Shown in pieces: positions 16,201-24,365 of a stretch of 64,000 nt of DNA. Numbering within the stretch: position 1 is the stretch's first letter; the number at the start of each line of letters is the position of its first letter. A program made the position numbers and the translations under genes. Origin of the DNA: JBGPLJ01 sp035644395 (lineage in GTDB: Bacteria; Pseudomonadota; Gammaproteobacteria; Steroidobacterales; Steroidobacteraceae); assembly GCA_035644395.1 (NCBI GenBank), contig DASQOR010000086.1, positions 131,768 through 195,767 on the forward strand. Reading direction: 5' to 3'. A model generated the notes under the pieces. That model searched no databases. It was given only the letters and a program-made list of their open reading frames with translations, and had not been told where the DNA came from.

Positions 16201-17079
16201 ATGTTTTCGGGCAGCATGGTCGCCGTCGTCACCCCGATGACCGACGACGGCGGCATCGACGCGGCTGCCTGGCGGCGCCTGGTCGAATGGCATATCGCCG
16301 AGGGGACGGATGCGATCGTCGTGGCCGGAACCACCGGCGAGTCTCCCACTCTAAGCGCCGCCGAGGTCGCCGGTCTCACGGAACAGGCGCTCGAGGCGGC
16401 GGCGGACCGCATTCCAGTGATCGTGGGCACCGGGACGAATTCGACGGCAGGCACCGTCGAACGAACGCGGGCGCTGTCGGGGCTCGGTGCGGCCGGCGTG
16501 CTGATCGTGACTCCTTATTACAATCGCCCGTCCCAGGAAGGCCTGTATCGTCATTTCATGGCCGCGGCAGAGGTTTCCCAGGCTCCGGTCATTCTATACA
16601 ACGTGCCGAGCCGCACGGCAGTGGACTTATTGCCGGCAACGGTTGCCCGGCTCGCGGCCCACCCGCGGATCGTTGCCGTCAAAGAGGCGGCCGGGCAGGT
16701 TGGCCGGGTGCGCGACATCCTCGAGCGTAGCCGCGAGAGCTTCGCCGTGATCGCGGGCGAAGATTCGATTGCGCGCCAGAGCATGCTGGCCGGTGCGCGG
16801 GGCGTGATTTCGGTTACCGCGAACGTCGCGCCGCGCGCCATGCGCGAGATGTGCGCGGCCGCCACGGGCGGCGATGAGGCGCGCGCGGAGAAAATCGATG
16901 CGACGCTCGCCGACCTGCACCTGAAGCTCTTTCTCGAGGCGAATCCGATTCCGGTCAAATGGGCGCTGGCGGAAATGGGTATGATCGGGCGCGGTTTGCG
17001 CCTGCCCCTGACGCCGCTCGCGGAGGAGCACCACGCTCCCGTGCGCATGGCACTGCAACGCGCTGGCGCCCTGAAATAA
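16201..17079 (+). CDS. dapA: 4-hydroxy-tetrahydrodipicolinate synthase
   Basis: 292 residues, the same length as E. coli DapA. It condenses pyruvate with aspartate semialdehyde in the first committed step of lysine and diaminopimelate synthesis. All known catalytic residues sit at E. coli numbering: T44 and T45 (GTTGES), Y107, Y133, R138 and the Schiff-base K161 (AVKEAAG). A good ribosome site (acGGAGGatccgc) precedes the ATG. It is followed by the BamC-like chimera, in the slot where dapA-bamC is usual in gammaproteobacteria. Confidence 0.97.
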   Translation: MFSGSMVAVVTPMTDDGGIDAAAWRRLVEWHIAEGTDAIVVAGTTGESPTLSAAEVAGLTEQALEAAADRIPVIVGTGTNSTAGTVERTRALSGLGAAGVLIVTPYYNRPSQEGLYRHFMAAAEVSQAPVILYNVPSRTAVDLLPATVARLAAHPRIVAVKEAAGQVGRVRDILERSRESFAVIAGEDSIARQSMLAGARGVISVTANVAPRAMREMCAAATGGDEARAEKIDATLADLHLKLFLEANPIPVKWALAEMGMIGRGLRLPLTPLAEEHHAPVRMALQRAGALK

Positions 17080-17089
17080 AGGATGATGG

Positions 17090-18034
17090 ATGAAACGATC
17101 GATGTTCCTGTTGACGATGTTCTGCGCCGCACTCGGTTCGGGCTGCGGACTCCTGCACCCCGACAAGGAGTGCGAAAAGCCGCAGGACTACGAGACGAGC
17201 CAATCGATAGCACGCCTGAAAGTGCCCGCGGGTTTCGATGCTCCCGACACGCGCGACGCGCTCGTCGTCCCCGACATCGCGACTCCCGAGGCGCCGCGCA
17301 CGCAGTCGGGGGCCTGCCTCGATGAACCGCCCCGCTATCGGAGCGAGGTCGCGGGCGAGACGGGTGCCCAGGGCCAGAAGGACGACAAGTCGGCAAGCGC
17401 TGCGCAGGCGGGTGAGCCGCTGCTGGCGCCGACATCGAGCATGAGGGACCGCGGTTGGGAGTGGGGCTTCGACGTGATGTACCTGAACTCCGCCGATTGG
17501 TCTTTTGAGGGCGGCTCGACGGTGTCGACCAGCAGCGACGAGGGAGTCTCGCTGACCTTCGGCTACCGCTTCAATCCACACCTTGAATTGCAGGGCGCCT
17601 TCGATTGGCAGAACACCGGTTACCTGGCAACGATCGTCTCGGGTGACGTGCCGCCGCTGCCGTCGATCAGCCTGAATGGCGATTACGAGGCCTGGACTCC
17701 GCGTATCAATTTCAACTACAACATTCTTGACCGCAACATCACGCCTTACGTAACGGCCGGGCTCGGCTGGTCCTTCATCGATACCAACGTGCCGAGCGGC
17801 CAGGTGTCGGTCGGTTGCTGGTGGGACCCGTGGTACGGTCAGATCTGCACCGCCTACCGGAACACACGCAGCTTCGATTCTTTGACCTATCAGGCCGGCA
17901 TTGGCCTGCGCTGGGACTTTCAGCGCGGTTACAGCTTGCGGCTGGGCTACGAGAAGCATTGGTACGATTTCAGCAAGGGGACCGGTTCAGCCGATCTCGA
18001 CGAGATCCGATTCGGCTTCATGATTCGCCGCTGA
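17090..18034 (+). CDS. BamC-like lipoprotein N-terminus joined to an outer-membrane beta-barrel
   Basis: 314 residues in one uninterrupted frame, 10 bp after dapA. Residues 1-19 look like a lipoprotein signal with Cys19 (LGSGC; the -3 residue is not ideal). Residues 33-65 resemble the BamC lasso segment (DYETSQSIARLKVPAGFDAP..ALVVPDI). A low-complexity Ala/Gly/Ser/Lys linker covers about 85-118. From about 122 there are amphipathic strands of an OmpA/OmpW-like barrel (GYRFNPHLELQGAFDW, PYVTAGLGWSF, YQAGIGLRWDF, YSLRLGYEKHWYDF, EIRFGFMIRR). The helix-grip domains of BamC are absent. The terminal residue is Arg, not the usual aromatic. C243 and C253 could form a loop disulfide. Confidence 0.8.
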   Translation: MKRSMFLLTMFCAALGSGCGLLHPDKECEKPQDYETSQSIARLKVPAGFDAPDTRDALVVPDIATPEAPRTQSGACLDEPPRYRSEVAGETGAQGQKDDKSASAAQAGEPLLAPTSSMRDRGWEWGFDVMYLNSADWSFEGGSTVSTSSDEGVSLTFGYRFNPHLELQGAFDWQNTGYLATIVSGDVPPLPSISLNGDYEAWTPRINFNYNILDRNITPYVTAGLGWSFIDTNVPSGQVSVGCWWDPWYGQICTAYRNTRSFDSLTYQAGIGLRWDFQRGYSLRLGYEKHWYDFSKGTGSADLDEIRFGFMIRR

Positions 18035-18157
18035 TTCCGGCACTGCATGGCGGGCAGGGAAAAAGTAAGCGAACGAGGCGGGCATGCGCGTTGTACGGGG
18101 CGCGGGGCTCGGGTAGGCTTCGCGACCGCGCTGCGGTTCGATGAGGACACAAGCCGC

Positions 18158-18249
18158 GGAGAGATGGCCGAGCGGTCGAAGGCGCTGGACTGGAATTCCA
18201 GTAACATCTTCACGGGTGTTCGTGGGTTCGAATCCCACTCTCTCCGCCA
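18158..18249 (+). tRNA. tRNA-Ser (anticodon GGA)
   Basis: 92 nt including CCA. The acceptor arms GGAGAGA (18158-18164) and TCTCTCC (18239-18245) pair fully, followed by G and an encoded CCA. The anticodon stem CTGGA/TCCAG encloses the loop CTGGAAT, giving anticodon GGA, which reads UCC and UCU. The T arm GTGGGTTCGAATCCCAC is canonical. A long variable arm typical of class II tRNA lies between. It is followed within 7 bp by the 4.5S RNA and probably shares its transcript. Confidence 0.97.
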
Positions 18250-18255
18250 CTCAAT

Positions 18256-18367
18256 GGCGGCTCGCGTCGGTTTCTCCGCGACGATAAGCCGTGAACCCCG
18301 TCAGGCCCGGAAGGGAGCAGCGGCAGCGGCGACATCGGGTGCCGGAGAGGTGCCGGCGCGGGTCGCC
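18256..18367 (+). ncRNA. ffs: Signal recognition particle 4.5S RNA
   Basis: The conserved SRP symmetric/asymmetric loop block GTCAGGCCCGGAAGGGAGCA lies at 18300-18319. The ends GGCGGCTCGCG (18256-18266) and CGCGGGTCGCC (18357-18367) pair over 11 bp with two G-U pairs, closing the long hairpin of a bacterial 4.5S RNA. The RNA binds Ffh and targets nascent membrane proteins. Its place just upstream of dnaX is also seen in Pseudomonas. Exact ends are inferred from pairing. Confidence 0.9.
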
Positions 18368-18411
18368 TCCATCGGCGGATCGCGCGTGATCGGCTTCAGA
18401 TCCGAGGTCAG

Positions 18412-20004
18412 ATGAGCTACCGGGTACTAGCACGCAAATGGCGGCCGCGAAGTTTCGCGGAGCTGGCCGGCCAGGAACACGTGGTGAAGGCGCTGGTGCA
18501 CGCCCTCGATTCCGGCCGCCTGCATCATGCGTTCCTCTTCAGCGGCACGCGCGGTGTTGGCAAGACCACCATCGCGCGGCTCGTTGCCAAGTCGCTCAAT
18601 TGCGAAACCGGCGTGAGCTCCAGGCCCTGCGGCAAGTGCGCGGCCTGCGTCGAGATCGACGAGGGACGATTCGTCGACCTGATCGAGGTCGATGCCGCGT
18701 CCCGAACCAAGGTCGACGACACGCGCGAGCTCCTCGACAACGTGCAGTACGCACCGACGAGCGGCGCCTACAAGGTGTACCTCATCGACGAGGTCCACAT
18801 GCTCTCGAACCATTCCTTCAACGCGCTCCTGAAAACGCTCGAGGAGCCGCCGCCGCACGTGAAGTTCCTGCTCGCGACCACCGAGCCGCAGAAACTCCCG
18901 GTGACCGTGCTGTCGCGCTGCCTGCAGTTCAATCTCAAGCGGCTGCCCCAGGCGCTCATCGTCGAACGCCTGCGCCACATACTCGTCGCGGAGGCCATCG
19001 AGTTCGAGCCGGCCGCGCTCACGCTCATCGCGCGGGCGGCCGAAGGCAGCATGCGCGACGCCCTGAGCCTCGCGGACCAGGTCATCGCCTTCGGCGCCGG
19101 CCGCGTCGCGGAAGAGCCGACCCGGGAGATGCTCGGGACGGTCGATCGCGGTCACATCGTTCGCCTGCTGGAGCGGCTCGCCGCAGGCGATGCACGCGGC
19201 CTCCTCGAGGAAGTCGCAACGCTCGCTGAGCGCGCGCCGGATTTCGCCCAGGCGCTCGGCGAGCTCGCCTCGCTGGTGCAGAAGGTTGCGCTGACGCAGG
19301 CGATCGCGGACGGACCCGAGGACGAGTTGTACGCAGTCGAAACGCTGCAGCGCCTCGCCGCTGCGATCGGTGCGGAGGACCTGCAGCTCTACTACCAGAT
19401 CGCCTTGAACGGGCGCCGCGACCTCGATTTCGCACCGGACGCGCGCAGCGGCTTTGAGATGACGCTGCTACGCATGCTGGCTTTCCGGCCGGCACTGGAT
19501 GACGGCACTTCATCGAAGGGTCGTGAGGCCCCAGTTCCCTCGGTGCCGCGCACGACGGTGCCGCGTGCAGCTCCGTCACCGTCGCCTGCCGTGTCGGCCG
19601 TCTCTGCGCCCACCGCCCCCTTCGGTTCGGCCGAAGCCTGGGCTGCCGTCGTCACGCAGCTTGATCAGGGAGCCGCCCGTCAGCTCGCCGGCAATTGCGC
19701 GTGGGCCGGCTTCGATGACGGCACCGTGCGCCTGCGCCTTGACGCCCGCAGCCAGCAGCTGCGCACGCGCCAGATCGAAGAGAAACTCGCGCAAGCGCTG
19801 TCGCGTCTCGCGGGCCGCGACATCCGGCTGTCCATCGAGGTGGCGGAGGCGTCGGTCGAGACGCCGGCGCGCCAGCAGGCCCGTGTGTCGGACGAAAGGC
19901 TCGATGCGGCGCGGGCGGCACTCGAGGAAGATCCGCTGGTGCGCGCCGTCAAGGAACGCCTCGGCGGCGTCGTCGTCGCCGAATCCGTCAAACCCGTCAA
20001 CTGA
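18412..20004 (+). CDS. dnaX: DNA polymerase III subunit tau (and gamma)
   Basis: 530 residues. It is the clamp-loader ATPase: Walker A GTRGVGKTTIARL near residue 45, zinc module C64..C73..C76..C79 (CETGVSSRPCGKCAAC), Walker B YLIDEVHML near residue 125, and sensor segments LLATTEPQKLPVTVLSRC. A Pro/Ala/Ser linker (about 365-405) leads to a C-terminal tau domain that would bind the polymerase alpha subunit. It is shorter than the 643-residue E. coli protein. I see no A-rich slippery heptamer for a frameshifted gamma form. A GAGG sequence precedes the ATG. Confidence 0.95.
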   Translation: MSYRVLARKWRPRSFAELAGQEHVVKALVHALDSGRLHHAFLFSGTRGVGKTTIARLVAKSLNCETGVSSRPCGKCAACVEIDEGRFVDLIEVDAASRTKVDDTRELLDNVQYAPTSGAYKVYLIDEVHMLSNHSFNALLKTLEEPPPHVKFLLATTEPQKLPVTVLSRCLQFNLKRLPQALIVERLRHILVAEAIEFEPAALTLIARAAEGSMRDALSLADQVIAFGAGRVAEEPTREMLGTVDRGHIVRLLERLAAGDARGLLEEVATLAERAPDFAQALGELASLVQKVALTQAIADGPEDELYAVETLQRLAAAIGAEDLQLYYQIALNGRRDLDFAPDARSGFEMTLLRMLAFRPALDDGTSSKGREAPVPSVPRTTVPRAAPSPSPAVSAVSAPTAPFGSAEAWAAVVTQLDQGAARQLAGNCAWAGFDDGTVRLRLDARSQQLRTRQIEEKLAQALSRLAGRDIRLSIEVAEASVETPARQQARVSDERLDAARAALEEDPLVRAVKERLGGVVVAESVKPVN

Positions 20005-20029
20005 GCGCGGCTTCCAGGAGATGAACAAC

Positions 20030-20356
20030 ATGCGTGGTGGTGGAATCGGGCAGTTGATGAAACAGGCCCAGCAGATGCAGGAGAAAATGCAGCAGGCCCA
20101 GGAGAAGCTCGCGGCGCTCGAGGTTGCCGGCGAGGCGGGGGGCGGCATGGTGAAGGTGAGGATGAACGGGCGTCACGAGGTGCGGGGCGTTGAAATCGAC
20201 CGCAGCGTCGTCGGCGAGGACAAGGAAATGCTGGAGGACCTGCTGGCGGCCGCGATCAACGATGCCGTCCACAAGATCGAGGCGAGCACCCAGCAGATGT
20301 TCGCAGGCATCGCGCAAGGCGTGCCGCTGCCGCCGGGCTTCAAGCTGCCGCTCTGA
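20030..20356 (+). CDS. ybaB: YbaB/EbfC nucleoid-associated protein
   Basis: 108 residues from the ATG at 20030. Two ATGs are in frame (20021, 20030). AGGAG at 20016-20020 abuts the first and is 9 nt from the second, and the E. coli protein also starts at the second position (M..GLGNLMKQ). Motifs: LMKQAQQMQEKM helix, DKEMLEDLLAAAINDA and the PPGFKLPL terminus. It is a small dimeric DNA-binding protein with a poorly defined role, nearly always between dnaX and recR, as here. Confidence 0.94.
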   Translation: MRGGGIGQLMKQAQQMQEKMQQAQEKLAALEVAGEAGGGMVKVRMNGRHEVRGVEIDRSVVGEDKEMLEDLLAAAINDAVHKIEASTQQMFAGIAQGVPLPPGFKLPL

Positions 20357-20359
20357 CTG

Positions 20360-20959
20360 ATGAAATATCCCGAGGGGCTCGCCCAGCTGATCGAAGCGTT
20401 GCGCTGTCTGCCGGGCGTCGGCCCGAAAAGCGCGCAGCGCATGGCGCTGCACCTCCTGGAGCGCGAGCGGCCGCAGGCGCAGCTGCTCGCAGGCGCGATC
20501 ACCCGCGCACTGGCGGACATCGGCCACTGTTCGCGTTGCCGCATGCTCGCGGAGCGGGGCCTCTGCGAAGTCTGCGGCGCGCCGGGGCGTGACGAGAGCC
20601 TGTTGTGCATCGTCGAATCGCCCGCCGACGTGCTTGCCATCGAGCAGTCGGCGAGCTTCCGCGGACGCTACTTCGTCCTGATGGGGCATCTGTCGCCGCT
20701 CGATGGCATCGGGCCGGCCGAGCTCGGCATCGACCTCCTCGAAGTGCGGCTGGCGCAACCGGAGGTCCGGGAAGTGATCCTGGCTACCAATCCGACGGTC
20801 GAGGGCGAGGCGACGGCGCACTTCATCGCGGAACTCGCGATGAAGCGCAAGCTTCGCATCACCCGCATCGCGCACGGTGTGCCGGTGGGCGGCGAGCTCG
20901 AGTTCGTGGACGGCGGCACGCTCGCACACGCGATGGCGGGTCGCCAACCCGTATCCTGA
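20360..20959 (+). CDS. recR: Recombination mediator RecR
   Basis: 199 residues. It acts with RecO (and RecF) to load RecA on gapped DNA. N-terminal helix-hairpin-helix LPGVGPKSAQRMALHLL (about 14-30), zinc finger C57..C60..C69..C72 (CSRCRMLAERGLCEVC), then a Toprim domain from LCIVESPADVLAIE. The C-terminal GGELEFVDGGTLAHA is conserved. It starts 3 bp after the ybaB stop and is the last gene of dnaX-ybaB-recR. Confidence 0.97.
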   Translation: MKYPEGLAQLIEALRCLPGVGPKSAQRMALHLLERERPQAQLLAGAITRALADIGHCSRCRMLAERGLCEVCGAPGRDESLLCIVESPADVLAIEQSASFRGRYFVLMGHLSPLDGIGPAELGIDLLEVRLAQPEVREVILATNPTVEGEATAHFIAELAMKRKLRITRIAHGVPVGGELEFVDGGTLAHAMAGRQPVS

Positions 20960-20966
20960 AGGCGGC

Positions 20967-21875
20967 TCAGTAGCCGCGGCGACGCGTCGCGAGGCGATCC
21001 ATGAGCTCGCGCAGCTGCAAGAAACTCCGATAGCGCCGCTGCGCAATGGCGCCGGCATCCGCGGCGTCGCGCACCGCGCAGTCGGGCTCGTCGGCGTGCC
21101 GGCAGTCGGTGAAGCGGCAGCCACGAGCGGCCGCGGCAATCTCCCGAAAGCCGTCGGCGACACTGCGCAGCAGATCCGCGCCGGGTGCGAAGTCGCGCAC
21201 CCCCGGCGAATCGAGGAGCTCGCCGCCCGCCGGCAGCTTGTAGAGCGCGGTGCGCGTCGTCGTGTGGCTGCCTTTGCCCGTCTTTGTCACGACCTCGCGC
21301 GTCTCGACGTCTGCCAGCGGCGCGAGCGCGTTCAGCAGCGAGCTCTTGCCGACGCCGGACTGGCCGACCAGGAGACTCGTGTGGCCACGCAGCGAATCGC
21401 CGAGCGCGTCGAGGCCGGTGGCGGTGAGCGCGGAGACTTCAGCCGTCGTGTAGCCGAGTGCGCGCCAGCCCGCGAGCTCACCGCGGCACTCGTCGTTCCG
21501 ATCGGAGCCGAGATCCGCCTTGTTGAGGACGACGATCGCCGGCAGCGCGGCTGCTTCTGCAGCCGCGAGGTAACGGTCGACAAGATAGAAGTCGGGCAGC
21601 GGCGGGTGCGCGAGGACCACGATGAGCTGCGTGGCATTCGACGCTACCGGCTCGGACTCACCGCGAGTGTTGCTGCGGGAGATGAACGAGCGGCGCGGCA
21701 GCACCTCATGCACGATGCCACGATTGCTGCCATGGCGCTCGAAGCGCACGCGATCGGCGCAGACCAGCTCGAGCTTGCGGCCGAAAATGGCGCAGTCGAG
21801 GCGTCCGCCGGCCGCGTCTTCGACCAGCACCGAGCGGCCAAAGCTTGCGACGATGCGTCCGGTTTCGAGCGGCAC
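20967..21875 (-). CDS. rsgA: Ribosome small-subunit maturation GTPase RsgA
   Basis: 302 residues from a GTG start. It is a circularly permuted GTPase: G4 NKADLG near residue 135 precedes G1 GQSGVGKSSLLNAL near residue 190 and G3 DSPGV near residue 238. An N-terminal OB domain and a C-terminal zinc finger (C..C-RH..C, CRFTDCRHADEPDC) complete the family pattern. It helps late 30S maturation. It is convergent with recR, 7 bp apart. Confidence 0.95.
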   Translation of the reverse strand: MPLETGRIVASFGRSVLVEDAAGGRLDCAIFGRKLELVCADRVRFERHGSNRGIVHEVLPRRSFISRSNTRGESEPVASNATQLIVVLAHPPLPDFYLVDRYLAAAEAAALPAIVVLNKADLGSDRNDECRGELAGWRALGYTTAEVSALTATGLDALGDSLRGHTSLLVGQSGVGKSSLLNALAPLADVETREVVTKTGKGSHTTTRTALYKLPAGGELLDSPGVRDFAPGADLLRSVADGFREIAAAARGCRFTDCRHADEPDCAVRDAADAGAIAQRRYRSFLQLRELMDRLATRRRGY

Positions 21876-21895
21876 GGTGCGTCAGGCAGCCGGCG

Positions 21896-23140
21896 TCAGG
21901 GCGCCGGCTCGCGCAGGCGTGCGATGCGGATGCGCGCGGGCGGATGCGAGTCGTAGAAGAAGGAATAGACGGCGTCGGGTGTGAGCGAAGTCGCGTTATC
22001 CTTGTAGAGGTTCACGAGGGCGCGGGCGAGAGCGCTCGCTGGCGTGTACGCCGCGGCAAATTCATCGGCGGCGAACTCATGGCGGCGCGACCAGACGGCG
22101 GCGATCGGCGTGATCCAGAAAGTGCAGAGCGGCGCGGCAATCGAAAAGATGACGAGCGCGGCATGCGCGGAAGGTAGGGCAACGCCGAATGCCTCGAAGA
22201 AGAGCGGCTCGCGCGTCAGCCACCCGAGGAGGGCGAGCGCGGCAAGGCTCGTGAGCGCGGAAACGATGAGCCGCTGGCGGATATGGTGCAGCCGGTAGTG
22301 GCCGAGCTCGTGGGCGAGGACGGCCTCGACCTCCTCGGGAGCCAGGCGCGAGACCAGCGTGTCGAAGAGCACGATGCGCTTGTTGCGGCCGAAGCCCGTG
22401 AAATAGGCGTTGCCGTGGCTCGACCGCCGCGAACCGTCCATCACGAAGACTCCGCGACTCGAAAAGCCGCAGCGCGCGATCAGGGCCTCGACTTTCGCCT
22501 TCAGTGTTTCATCGGTGAGCGGCAGGAAGCGGTTGAACCACGGCGCGATGAAGGCCGGGTAGGCCCAGAGCAGCACGACGTTGAAACCGAACCAGACGCA
22601 CCAGGCGTATAGCCACCAGTGCTCGCCCGCCGTGCGCATCAGCCAGAGCACCACCGCCAGCAGAGGCGCTCCGAGCACCAGCGCGAGCAGCAGGGCCTTG
22701 GCGCAATCCGCGAGGTAGAGAGCCCAGCTCGTCCGGTTGAAGCCGAAGCGCGCTTCGATGATGAAGGTCTGGTACAGCGAAAAAGGCCAGCCGATGAGCG
22801 CCGATGCGCCGCCAATGACGGCGATGACCGCGAGTCCGAGCGCCACCCCGTCCAGGCCGTGTGCGCGAAAGAATCCATCCACCAATGCAAAGCCGCCGCC
22901 GACGGTGATGAAGAGGGCAACGCCCGCCTCGAGGATCGTCTCAACGCCGCCGATGCCGATCTTTGCCCGCGTGTAGTCCGCAGCTTTCTGGTGGGCGGCG
23001 AGCGGCACGTCGTCCGCAAATTCAGCGGGAACCCGATCGCGGGCGCGCCCGACGGCACTGCGTTGTCTGCCAAGCAGCCACAGCCGTGTGACCGTGACGA
23101 GGGCGAGCAGCGCGACGAAGGCAAACACTTGCGGAGTCAT
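21896..23140 (-). CDS. M48 membrane protease, CAAX/Ste24-like
   Basis: 414 residues with several hydrophobic membrane segments in the N-terminal 260 residues and again around 310-350. The zinc site is HELGHYRLHH near residue 280, with a third ligand Glu in EFAADEFAAAY about 75 residues later. The architecture (M48 N-terminal membrane domain plus peptidase) is that of the Ste24/CAAX-prenyl-protease family. Bacterial substrates are unknown, because these cells lack prenylated CAAX proteins. The gene lies 20 bp downstream of rsgA on the same strand. Confidence 0.9.
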   Translation of the reverse strand: MTPQVFAFVALLALVTVTRLWLLGRQRSAVGRARDRVPAEFADDVPLAAHQKAADYTRAKIGIGGVETILEAGVALFITVGGGFALVDGFFRAHGLDGVALGLAVIAVIGGASALIGWPFSLYQTFIIEARFGFNRTSWALYLADCAKALLLALVLGAPLLAVVLWLMRTAGEHWWLYAWCVWFGFNVVLLWAYPAFIAPWFNRFLPLTDETLKAKVEALIARCGFSSRGVFVMDGSRRSSHGNAYFTGFGRNKRIVLFDTLVSRLAPEEVEAVLAHELGHYRLHHIRQRLIVSALTSLAALALLGWLTREPLFFEAFGVALPSAHAALVIFSIAAPLCTFWITPIAAVWSRRHEFAADEFAAAYTPASALARALVNLYKDNATSLTPDAVYSFFYDSHPPARIRIARLREPAP

Positions 23141-23196
23141 AGAGGGGCCCGCAGCTTAGCGTCTGCTAGAATGGCGGACAACCGCTGCGGGGATCG

Positions 23197-23766
23197 ATGG
23201 CGCGCCACGCCGACAACCTGATCTGGATCGACCTCGAGATGACGGGCCTCAAGCCCGATCTCGACCACATCATCGAGATCGCAACCCTCGTGACCGACAA
23301 GGACCTCAGGATCCTGGCGGAGGGCCCGGCGCTCGCCATCCACCAGCCGCAAGCGGTCCTCGCGCTCATGGATGAATGGAATCAGCGCCAGCATGGCGCA
23401 TCGGGCCTCATCGATCGCGTCAAGGCGAGTGCCGTGGCGGTTGCCGAGGCCGAGCGCTGCAGCATCACATTCCTGTCCGATTACCTCGAGCCCGGGGTAT
23501 CGCCGATGTGCGGCAACAGTGTCTGCCAGGATCGCCGGTTCCTGGCGCGCCACATGCCGACGCTCGAGCGTTTCTTCCATTACCGCAATCTCGACGTGAG
23601 CAGTGTGAAGGAACTGGCTCGCCGCTGGGCGCCGGCGATTGCGGCTTCGGTGGAAAAGGGCTCGCGACACCTCGCCCTCGACGACATCCGTGATTCCGTG
23701 CGCGAGCTCGAGCACTATCGGCGCCACTTCATCGCGGCTGCGTACGCGACGCCGGTCACGACGTGA
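23197..23766 (+). CDS. orn: Oligoribonuclease
   Basis: 189 residues. It is a DEDDh 3'-5' exonuclease that degrades two-to-five-nucleotide RNAs and pGpG from c-di-GMP turnover. Catalytic residues are in WIDLEMTGL (D, E near 12-14), the NSVCQDRRFL Asp near 110, and HLALDDIRDS (H and D near 158-163). This is essential in many gammaproteobacteria. It may clear pGpG formed after c-di-GMP hydrolysis. It is the first gene of a run of four overlapping genes. Confidence 0.97.
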   Translation: MARHADNLIWIDLEMTGLKPDLDHIIEIATLVTDKDLRILAEGPALAIHQPQAVLALMDEWNQRQHGASGLIDRVKASAVAVAEAERCSITFLSDYLEPGVSPMCGNSVCQDRRFLARHMPTLERFFHYRNLDVSSVKELARRWAPAIAASVEKGSRHLALDDIRDSVRELEHYRRHFIAAAYATPVTT

Positions 23767-24365
23767 CCCTGCCCGTTGCCGCGGCTTGCGAGCGGAATCG
23801 CGAGCCCATAGACGCGCGCCTTGCCGAGTGGCTGCCGGCCGAAGGTCGCGTGCTCGAGATCGGAAGCGGTACCGGCCAGCACGCGGTCTATTTCGGTGAG
23901 CGATATCCGGGGATCGCCTGGCAGACGAGCGACTTGCCGGGGAATCACCCGGGCATCCGGGCGTGGATCCTGTCGGCGAAGCTCGCGAATGTGCTTGAGC
24001 CGCTGGAACTCGACGTGCTGACGGGAAGGTGGCCGGATGGGCCCTATGACGGTGTCTTCACGGCCAACACGGCGCACATCATGCCGGTCGAGGCGGTGGA
24101 AAAAATGTTCATGGGCGCCGGGCGTGTGCTGCGCGACGGCGGGTTCCTCTTTCTCTACGGACCCGTGAATCGCAACGGCGAATTCACCAGCACATCCAAT
24201 CGGGCCTTCGACGCGGATCTGCGCGCCCGCGCGGCGCACATGGGCCTGCGCGACGACCGGGTGCTGTTCGGGTTCGCGCGCGCAGCCGGGCTCGAGCCTG
24301 CCGCGGACTACGCGATGCCGGCGAACAATCGGAGCCTGGTGTTTCTGCGCCAGGAGCGGCCATGA
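23763..24365 (+). CDS. DUF938 SAM-dependent methyltransferase-like protein
   Basis: 200 residues from a GTG that overlaps the orn stop (GTGA). It carries motif I VLEIGSGTGQHAVYF near residue 30, typical of a Rossmann methyltransferase. The FTANTAHIMP segment and the YGPVNRNGEFTSTSN segment are hallmarks of DUF938. The family has no established substrate. Its ATG-overlapping neighbour is a PLP dehydratase, which gives no clear link. Confidence 0.88.
   Translation: MTLPVAAACERNREPIDARLAEWLPAEGRVLEIGSGTGQHAVYFGERYPGIAWQTSDLPGNHPGIRAWILSAKLANVLEPLELDVLTGRWPDGPYDGVFTANTAHIMPVEAVEKMFMGAGRVLRDGGFLFLYGPVNRNGEFTSTSNRAFDADLRARAAHMGLRDDRVLFGFARAAGLEPAADYAMPANNRSLVFLRQERP

Noticed and set aside
15040..16293. 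Long bcp frame starting far upstream
   Set aside because: The extension covers gcvR in another frame; the GTG at 15504 with a GGAAG site fits BCP length.
18412..20004. Programmed frameshift in dnaX
   Set aside because: I found no A-AAA-AAG type slippery site with a following hairpin in the expected region.
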